Source: a virus. Taken from it: a stretch of DNA of 21,417 bases. Below are positions 15,390 to 20,627 of the stretch, one piece after another (the first letter of the stretch is position 1; each line of letters begins with the position of its first letter). The notes under the pieces are model-generated. The model saw nothing but the letters and a program-made list of their open reading frames with translations. It had not been told where the DNA came from and ran no database searches. Position numbers and translations under genes: made by a program. The DNA lies in IMG/VR virus record IMGVR_UViG_3300021093_003639, positions 1 to 21,417 of that record, one strand, 5' to 3'.

Positions 15390-15537
15390 AACTAATTCTA
15401 GAGAGGTAATGTGTTTTGGAGAGGATGATTGGGGAGGTCATCCTACAGTTTTTTACACAATAGGCTCAGCTAATCAAGTCACTTGCGGATACTGCAACAA
15501 ACTTTTCATTTATGAAGGTAAACAAGATGATGAGTAG
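15370..15537 (+). CDS. zf-CHCC zinc-finger small protein (NDUFS6-like)
   Basis: A 55-residue protein overlapping the end of the mini DnaE-like gene by 20 bases. It shows the zf-CHCC pattern very well: Cys15-x8-His24-x14-Cys39-x2-Cys42, with GGHPTVFY after the first ligand and CGYCNKLFIY around the last two. This is the zinc fold of mitochondrial complex I subunit NDUFS6 and of short bacterial proteins, mainly in Alphaproteobacteria. Its role in a phage is unknown; it may be a picked-up host gene that binds zinc or helps an iron-sulphur or redox system. The domain call is good even though the gene is short. Confidence 0.78.
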   Translation: MDQTVVKTNSREVMCFGEDDWGGHPTVFYTIGSANQVTCGYCNKLFIYEGKQDDE

Positions 15538-15772
15538 AACAATGCAGGATGGCACTGTGCGTCCTGAACTTGAAGAGTCTGTAACTCTTTCTATCACCAC
15601 TAAATGTCCAGAAAAATATACCTTGATAGATAATGAAACAGGACAAATGTATAAAGGCAATAATTCATTGGAATATGGAAAACAATGGTTATTAATCAAT
15701 GAAAATTCACCTAATACTTCTAGTGAAATAAAAGAAATTTTAGATGCTGTTGAAGAACTATTGAAACGTTAA
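15527..15772 (+). CDS. Hypothetical protein, about 81 aa
   Basis: A small acidic protein, not recognised. The frame is open from an ATG at 15512, but the ATG pair at 15527/15530 is better placed: GAAGG at 15514-15518 gives an eight-base spacing to 15527, and the overlap with the zf-CHCC stop is then only a few bases. The product has a beta-rich middle (SVTLSITTKCPEKYTLIDNE, then GKQWLLINEN) and a C-terminal helix (SSEIKEILDAVEELLKR). Its stop overlaps the stop of the convergent gene through a shared TTAA. Confidence 0.7.
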   Translation: MMSRTMQDGTVRPELEESVTLSITTKCPEKYTLIDNETGQMYKGNNSLEYGKQWLLINENSPNTSSEIKEILDAVEELLKR

Positions 15773-16140
15773 CTTTTTGGTTTGCGAACCAACTGCACTG
15801 ATTTTCTTTTGGTTCTTTTAATTGCTAAATTATATAGATTCACTGTTGGGCCTATCACTAATCTCACGTCCTTAGTGTTCATTATCATCAAAATGTGTTT
15901 AAATTTTTCTATTTCTTTTCTTAAAAATATACCGATTGGTATCATCCTGTTGCTTTCCCACCACCAAGTTTCACAGAGTTGTAAAAAGGCTTTTTTTTCA
16001 TCATCTTGAACAATGTTAGTGTACACATACATGCTGGTGATTTGATTATCTTGATTGTTGATTATGCCGACGTATTCTTTTTCACCGTAGTGAACAACAC
16101 TGATAAAGGGGAAATTTTCTTCAATATCTTTACGCAACAT
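15769..16140 (-). CDS. Conserved marine phage protein of unknown function
   Basis: A 123-residue soluble protein beginning MLRKDIEENFPFISVVHYGE, with KEYVGIINNQD, an unusual aromatic patch ETWWWESNRMIPIGIF and a basic tail (IKRTKRKSVQLVRKP). I recall this family as widespread in T4-like marine phages on the strand opposite to its neighbours, without known function; I cannot verify this here. It is the only minus-strand gene right of 7745. It converges on the preceding gene with overlapping stop codons and diverges from the structural gene at 16176. A TATAAT on the minus strand (16161-16166) with a poor -35 could drive it. Confidence 0.8.
   Translation of the reverse strand: MLRKDIEENFPFISVVHYGEKEYVGIINNQDNQITSMYVYTNIVQDDEKKAFLQLCETWWWESNRMIPIGIFLRKEIEKFKHILMIMNTKDVRLVIGPTVNLYNLAIKRTKRKSVQLVRKPKS
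15777..15792. terminator. Hairpin at the convergent gene ends
   Basis: Perfect 6-bp inverted repeat TTGGTT / AACCAA with a TGCG loop, just past the stop of the + strand gene and inside the last codons of the minus-strand gene. It is the strongest dyad in the region and sits where a bidirectional terminator would be expected. No T-run follows on the + strand, so intrinsic termination is doubtful. Confidence 0.4.
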
Positions 16141-16145
16141 CAGAC

Positions 16146-16153
16146 AATAAATA
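16146..16153 (+). promoter_or_regulatory. Late promoter for the structural gene
   Basis: AATAAATA, matching the marine T4-like late form NATAAATA, 22 bases before the ATG at 16176. A second near match, TATAAATT, lies at 16156-16163. The gene it serves looks like a virion protein, which fits late expression. Confidence 0.55.
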
Positions 16154-16175
16154 CATATAAATTATAAGAGTTTTT

Positions 16176-16973
16176 ATGCAGCTAATTTACCGATATTTAG
16201 TAAATAACAAAGTACTTCTGACACTGAATTTGGCAGGAGAAATAACGGAGTATAAGTCTGTGTATCAACGAAATATAAACATTTATAGAGGTATTGACAA
16301 CCTAATTACGTTCCAGATCAATAATGCTGATCAAAAACCCGTTGCTATCAATGGCAATTACACCCCTACATTTTATATGTATGATTCCAACAATCAATTG
16401 GTGGTTACTAAAACTGGCACTATCATTGAAACAAGTGACAGCTCTGTGTTTACCAACAAGGGTCAATTCACAGTCACATTGACTGAAAATGATTTACAGG
16501 ATTTACAAGCACAATATCTAAGTTATGTTGTATGGGTAACCAATGATGATGACAATACCAAATCTCTAACTTATGCAAACACACATTTCACTAATAAAGG
16601 TATAATTTTTCTTGACCACACAGCTTTTCCAGGTCCGTTGAATTCATATTCGATCACAACATTTTCTGAAACCGCAGTGGATTCCGGAATCTATATGTCT
16701 GAGTCTATCAGTGGACAACCTAGCATTAATGGAAATTCGGCACTTCACACAGCAGCAGTGTACAATAATGGTGCTATAGGTGATGTGACTGTGCAAGGAA
16801 CTTTGGACAATAGCGTGACCTATGCAACCAATTGGTCGGACATCACCACACTTTCTTTTATTGCCACCGAAACATTAAAATATGCCAACTTTAACGGAGT
16901 ATTCAATCATCTCCGTTTTAAATTCGAACCTACCAATGCTGGCACCATTTCTAAAATATTGGTGCGTAACTAA
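16176..16973 (+). CDS. Putative virion structural protein (baseplate/fibre type)
   Basis: A 265-residue protein made almost wholly of beta strands, low in Cys and rich in Asn, Thr and Ser, as in tail or baseplate parts. The N-terminal half, with NINIYRGIDNLITFQI, AINGNYTPTFYMYDSNNQLV and GQFTVTLTENDLQDL, resembles the immunoglobulin-like fold of BppU-type baseplate proteins. The C-terminal half (Ala/Asn/Thr-rich with VTVQGTLDNSVTYATNWSD) resembles a beta-sandwich found in phage adhesins. A late-type promoter precedes it. A structural role is well supported by composition and promoter; the exact place in the virion is not known. It interrupts a run of early replication genes. Confidence 0.7.
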   Translation: MQLIYRYLVNNKVLLTLNLAGEITEYKSVYQRNINIYRGIDNLITFQINNADQKPVAINGNYTPTFYMYDSNNQLVVTKTGTIIETSDSSVFTNKGQFTVTLTENDLQDLQAQYLSYVVWVTNDDDNTKSLTYANTHFTNKGIIFLDHTAFPGPLNSYSITTFSETAVDSGIYMSESISGQPSINGNSALHTAAVYNNGAIGDVTVQGTLDNSVTYATNWSDITTLSFIATETLKYANFNGVFNHLRFKFEPTNAGTISKILVRN

Positions 16974-17002
16974 TTGACTTTTTTGGCACACTAGCGTATA
17001 AT
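16974..17002 (+). promoter_or_regulatory. Near-consensus sigma70 promoter before the primase gene
   Basis: TTGACT (16974-16979), 17-base spacer, TATAAT (16997-17002), starting right after the stop of the structural gene. The -10 ends six bases before the ATG at 17009, predicting a leaderless primase mRNA. Confidence 0.78.
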
Positions 17003-17009
17003 CACGCTA
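16992..17009. promoter_or_regulatory. Dyad symmetry over the primase -10 box and start codon
   Basis: Perfect inverted repeat TAGCGT / ACGCTA around a 6-base centre (ATAATC). It covers the whole -10 box, and its right arm ends on the A of the ATG. It is noticeably more GC-rich than its surroundings. It could be a repressor operator or, in read-through mRNA, a hairpin hiding the start codon. Confidence 0.5.
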
Positions 17010-18016
17010 TGGGTATAGTCTTCGATACTATTGTACAACATCTGCCGAGAAAAAGAAAACAAACGCCTAGCGGTTGGATGTCCTTCAATGCTCCTTGCTG
17101 CATACACAACGGCACGGGTCAAGACACAAGGGGTAGAGGCGGTCTAATTCAAAATGCAGAACAAGGATTAAGTTATCACTGTTTTAATTGTGGATACAAA
17201 GCCAGCTACGTTTACGGCAGAAATCTCAGTTACAAAATGAAAAAGTTTTTACAATGGTTGAACGTGCCTGATGACACCATCAGCAAACTGGCACTTAGCG
17301 TGTTGCAGCACACAGATGAAAAAAGTATCAACAACCAACTCAATAGACTGCCAAAATTTAATATAGTGAAATTACCTGACAAGGCAAGAACAATCTATGA
17401 CTGGCACAAATATTTTGTCAACCACAATCAAGAACCAAACCCAAATTATATAAAAGTATTGGAGTATGTCAATCAACGTCGTCTCAATGTGAATGAGTAT
17501 GAGTTTTATTGGTCGCCAGACTATTCGGATAGAATGATCATTCCTTTTTACTATCAAAATAATATAGTGGGTTGGACAGCTAGAAAAATTAAAGACGACA
17601 AAGTAAAATATCTGTCTGAGCAACAACCAGGTTATGTTTTTAATTTAGATTCACAAGATGATGATAGACATTTTGTTTTGGCAGTAGAAGGTCCAATTGA
17701 TGCTATTCTGTTGGATGGCATCGCTTTCTTGGGCAGTGAAGTTAAACAACAACAAAGTTTATTAATAAACAGTATTGGAAAAAAAATTATAGTGATCCCA
17801 GACAGAGATGCAGCAGGTGAAAAATTAATTATAGACGCTATGGAACAAGGTTGGAGTGTAAGCATGCCAGAATGGGAACCAAATATAAAAGATATAAATG
17901 ATGCTGTGATTAAATATGGTAGACTATACACATTATACACAGTAATTAATTCGGCAGAGGAACAACAGTTAAAAATTAAACTGAAAATGAAAAAATGGCT
18001 ATCATCAAAAAACTAA
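17009..18016 (+). CDS. 61: DNA primase, T4 gp61 type
   Basis: A 335-residue primase that makes RNA primers for lagging-strand synthesis together with the gp41 helicase. The N-terminal zinc domain has Cys30/Cys31-x-His33 and Cys58-x2-Cys61. The TOPRIM-like catalytic domain shows EGPIDA (227-232, metal-binding Glu) and PDRDAAG (264-270, the Asp-x-Asp pair). The next in-frame Met after the first is residue 24, close to the zinc site, so the start at 17009 is very likely right even though it has no leader. Only the small 40-aa gene and the carbamoyltransferase separate it from the helicase gene, as in other T4-like marine phages. Length matches gp61 (about 340 aa). Confidence 0.93.
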   Translation: MGIVFDTIVQHLPRKRKQTPSGWMSFNAPCCIHNGTGQDTRGRGGLIQNAEQGLSYHCFNCGYKASYVYGRNLSYKMKKFLQWLNVPDDTISKLALSVLQHTDEKSINNQLNRLPKFNIVKLPDKARTIYDWHKYFVNHNQEPNPNYIKVLEYVNQRRLNVNEYEFYWSPDYSDRMIIPFYYQNNIVGWTARKIKDDKVKYLSEQQPGYVFNLDSQDDDRHFVLAVEGPIDAILLDGIAFLGSEVKQQQSLLINSIGKKIIVIPDRDAAGEKLIIDAMEQGWSVSMPEWEPNIKDINDAVIKYGRLYTLYTVINSAEEQQLKIKLKMKKWLSSKN

Positions 18017-18117
18017 TTGCATTTTTATTTTCGCCAATTAGAAAATATTTGCAATATAGAAAATTTAAAAAAAAGTTAAAAGAACTGCAAAAACGAGATC
18101 CTTTCATTTACAACTAA
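17995..18117 (+). CDS. Small cationic, possibly membrane-associated protein, 40 aa
   Basis: A short gene overlapping the primase end by 22 bases and ending one base before the carbamoyltransferase ATG. The product starts with an amphipathic or hydrophobic stretch (MAIIKKLIAFLFSPI), followed by a strongly basic helix of Lys, Arg and Gln residues and a DPFIYN end. Such a profile fits a peptide that lies on the inner membrane or on DNA. Its position fills what would otherwise be the only gap between primase and carbamoyltransferase, which supports it. Function unknown. Confidence 0.58.
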   Translation: MAIIKKLIAFLFSPIRKYLQYRKFKKKLKELQKRDPFIYN

Positions 18118-18118
18118 A

Positions 18119-19105
18119 ATGATTATCTGGGGCATAACCGCAAACAATCACGATGCTAGCATAGCAGTGTTTGAACATAAGATACTTGGCTTAACAAACA
18201 CAAAAAAATTAAAATTGCTGTGGGCAGGCATGACTAAAGATTTTTCTAATATTCCTAATGATCCCCATCTGAATGATGCTATGGTGGATTATCTAATGAA
18301 AGAATTTGGTGCTCCAAAAAAAATCTATTTTTATGAACGTCCTTTTCTTAAAAGCATTAGGCAATTGTTGGCTGGACAAGGTTTTAAATTTAAACAAAAT
18401 AATATAAAAAAATATCTTGCTAGATACAATATCTATGCTCCTATAAAATACATAAGGCATCACAAAGCTCACGCAGCCTATGGATATTATACCAGTAAAT
18501 TTCGCAACGCAGCTATCATAGTTTTAGACAGCATAGGAGAGATAGAAACCTTTTCCATATGGCAAGGTCACAGAGATAAAATAACCTGCACTTACAGTCA
18601 GGGATATCCAAACAGTGTGGGTTTATTCTACAGTGCAATGACACAAAGATGCGGATTTATTCCAAATAAAGATGAAAGTAAATTAGAACAATTGGCACGC
18701 TCAGGAGATTGGAAAATCCATTATGATACTTTTTTTGATGATTTAATTAAAAAAATTATGCCTTTCAAACTAAAAATTAATCTACATCGCGGATGCAGAG
18801 CTTGGTTGCCTGAATTGACTCAAGAAAAAGATTTAACTAATTTAGCAGCAACGACTCAAAAAATATTTGAAGAAATAATTTTAGAGGCATGCAGTTGGTG
18901 TAGAATGTATCTCAAGAGTCGCAATTTAATTTTGGTTGGTGGATGCGCTCTAAATAAAACTGCTGTGAATAAAATAAGTCCTCTATGGAATGACTTTTAT
19001 GTGCCAAAACATCCTGGTGATCCAGGTGCATGCATAGGTGCTGTGTTGGCTGCGCATGAAAACCATATTGACTTTGATCCCAATGTGTGGTATAATAAAA
19101 ATTAG
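18119..19105 (+). CDS. NodU/TobZ-like carbamoyltransferase (short form)
   Basis: A 328-residue ASKHA-fold enzyme that transfers carbamoyl from carbamoyl phosphate through carbamoyl-adenylate. Visible are NNHDAS (9-14), the metal-binding HHKAHAAYG (114-122), LDSIGEIETFSIW in the phosphate-binding position, NKDESKLEQLA (183-193) and GGCALNK (274-280). It is shorter than NodU/TobZ (about 560 aa) because the C-terminal carbamoyl-phosphate domain is absent or cut to a remnant. It sits between primase and helicase genes, so DNA is a plausible target; phage carbamoyltransferases acting on 5-hydroxymethylcytosine in DNA are known from metavirome work. Without the C-terminal domain a different carbamoyl source or partner is possible. 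Confidence 0.85.
   Translation: MIIWGITANNHDASIAVFEHKILGLTNTKKLKLLWAGMTKDFSNIPNDPHLNDAMVDYLMKEFGAPKKIYFYERPFLKSIRQLLAGQGFKFKQNNIKKYLARYNIYAPIKYIRHHKAHAAYGYYTSKFRNAAIIVLDSIGEIETFSIWQGHRDKITCTYSQGYPNSVGLFYSAMTQRCGFIPNKDESKLEQLARSGDWKIHYDTFFDDLIKKIMPFKLKINLHRGCRAWLPELTQEKDLTNLAATTQKIFEEIILEACSWCRMYLKSRNLILVGGCALNKTAVNKISPLWNDFYVPKHPGDPGACIGAVLAAHENHIDFDPNVWYNKN
19068..19096 (+). promoter_or_regulatory. Near-consensus sigma70 promoter before the gp41 helicase gene
   Basis: TTGACT (19068-19073), 17-base spacer, TATAAT (19091-19096), lying in the end of the carbamoyltransferase gene. Unlike the other three promoters of this type, it leaves about 12 bases of leader carrying the AGGA ribosome-binding site before the ATG at 19115. 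Confidence 0.74.
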
Positions 19106-19114
19106 GAAAATATA

Positions 19115-20554
19115 ATGGTGACCAAACAAAACACAGATTATGGCTATGATATACAAAAGGTATATCTTGAAATTATGTTGAGCGATGCAGATGCCTTTGT
19201 AAGATGTCAAAGTATATTTGATTCTACTTTGTTTGATAGAAGACTGCAATCTGCTGCAGAATTTATATATGATTATGTGAGTCAATATAATTCTTTGCCC
19301 ACCCAAGAAATTGTTAATAGTAGTTGCAAAACTGATCTAAAGATTCCCAATAACCTAAATGAACAACATTATGATTGGTTGTTGGATGATTTTGAAACAT
19401 TCATACGACATAAAGGATTAGAAAGAGCAATTCTTAAATCTGCTGACATGTTAGAAAAAGGTGAATATGGTCCCGTAGAAGATTTAATAAAAAAAGCAGT
19501 TCAAGTAGGATTACATAAAGATTTAGGCACAGATTATTGGCTAGATCCTAAATTAAGATTGCAAAGTTTAAAAAATAATAATGGTCAAGTGAGCACTGGC
19601 TGGAAGACTTTAGATAAAAAACTATTTGGGGGATTTAATAAAGGTGAGTTGAATATATTTGCAGGCGGATCAGGAGCAGGTAAATCTTTATTCCTAGCAA
19701 ACTTGGGAGTAAATTGGGTATTGACAGGATTAAATGTGTTGTATCTATCTTTTGAATTAAGTGAAGGATTGATATCAATGAGATTAGACAGCATGTTAAC
19801 TAATATCCCAAGTAGAGAAATTTTTAAAGATTTGGATGGCGTGGAAATGAAAGTTAAACTGTTAGGGAAAAAATCAGGCAAATTTCAAATCAAATACATG
19901 CCTAGTGGTAAAAATGCCAACGATATCAGAACATACATAAAAGAATTTGAAATAAAAAATAATACAAAATTTGATGTGGTGTTGGTAGATTATTTGGATC
20001 TTATGATGCCGATTAGTAAAAAAGTTAGTCCGAGCGATTTGTTTGTGAAAGATAAGTTTGTATCAGAAGAACTAAGAAATCTTTCTATGGATTTACAAGT
20101 GTTATTTGTGACAGCTTCACAGTTGAACAGAGGAGCAGTAGAAGAAATAGAATTTGATCATTCGCACATAGCAGGCGGATTATCTAAAATACAAACAGCT
20201 GACAATGTATTTGGTATATTTACAAGTAGAGCAATGAGAGAAAGAGGTAGATATCAGATACAGCTGATGAAGACACGTTCTTCTAGCGGAGTTGGACAAA
20301 AAATAGATTTAGAATTTGATATTGATTGTTTAAGAATTAGAGACTTGTCAGAAGATGAAGAATATAAAGAATTTGAAAAAAGAAAATCAACCATATTTGA
20401 TAATCTTAAGAAAAGCAGCATTATGTCAGAAGAAAACAAAACTGAATCTACGATTCCTCAAGATCCTACTCAAGGCAGTAATGTGGGCAGAATCAAACCA
20501 GAATCTGACACAACAAAACTTAGAGAATTTCTAAGCAATATCAACAAAGAATAA
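19115..20554 (+). CDS. 41: Replicative DNA helicase, T4 gp41 / DnaB type
   Basis: A 479-residue hexameric helicase that moves 5' to 3' on the lagging strand. The N-terminal helical domain (about 1-140) is followed by a linker and the RecA-like core: Walker A GGSGAGKS (184-191), catalytic Glu in LSFEL (Glu214), Walker B VLVDYLDL (289-296), and the QLNRG sensor region followed by a Ser/Lys/Ile-rich loop and SSSGVGQKIDLEFD, as in DnaB. The last 50 residues are charged and low in complexity. The start is supported by AGGA eight bases upstream and by a promoter at 19068. Together with the primase this forms the primosome. Length is that of gp41 (475 aa in T4). Confidence 0.95.
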   Translation: MVTKQNTDYGYDIQKVYLEIMLSDADAFVRCQSIFDSTLFDRRLQSAAEFIYDYVSQYNSLPTQEIVNSSCKTDLKIPNNLNEQHYDWLLDDFETFIRHKGLERAILKSADMLEKGEYGPVEDLIKKAVQVGLHKDLGTDYWLDPKLRLQSLKNNNGQVSTGWKTLDKKLFGGFNKGELNIFAGGSGAGKSLFLANLGVNWVLTGLNVLYLSFELSEGLISMRLDSMLTNIPSREIFKDLDGVEMKVKLLGKKSGKFQIKYMPSGKNANDIRTYIKEFEIKNNTKFDVVLVDYLDLMMPISKKVSPSDLFVKDKFVSEELRNLSMDLQVLFVTASQLNRGAVEEIEFDHSHIAGGLSKIQTADNVFGIFTSRAMRERGRYQIQLMKTRSSSGVGQKIDLEFDIDCLRIRDLSEDEEYKEFEKRKSTIFDNLKKSSIMSEENKTESTIPQDPTQGSNVGRIKPESDTTKLREFLSNINKE

Positions 20555-20582
20555 TTCTACCAAAATATCAAAACAGAATAAC

Positions 20583-20625
20583 GTTGCCAAATAAATACTT
20601 CTGTATTAAAGGCAACAAAGGCAAC
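20583..20625 (+). promoter_or_regulatory. Alternative hairpins and tandem repeat at the polymerase start
   Basis: GTTGCC (20583-20588) can pair with GGCAAC at 20611-20616 or with its tandem copy at 20620-20625. The first option is helped by an inner stem AATAC-TTCT-GTATT. The second copy carries the AAAGG ribosome-binding site of the gene starting at 20628, so pairing with it would hide that site. The tandem unit is AAAGGCAAC, twice. Confidence 0.5.
20590..20597 (+). promoter_or_regulatory. Candidate T4-type late promoter before the DnaE-like gene
   Basis: AATAAATA inside the hairpin described at 20583-20625, 30 bases before the ATG. A late start near 20603 would leave the 5' hairpin arm out of the message and keep the AAAGG site free. 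Confidence 0.52.
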
Positions 20626-20627
20626 AC

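Noticed and set aside
20555-20627. Intrinsic terminator after the helicase gene
   Set aside because: A hairpin is present but there is no T-run; its link to a late promoter and the ribosome-binding site explains it better.
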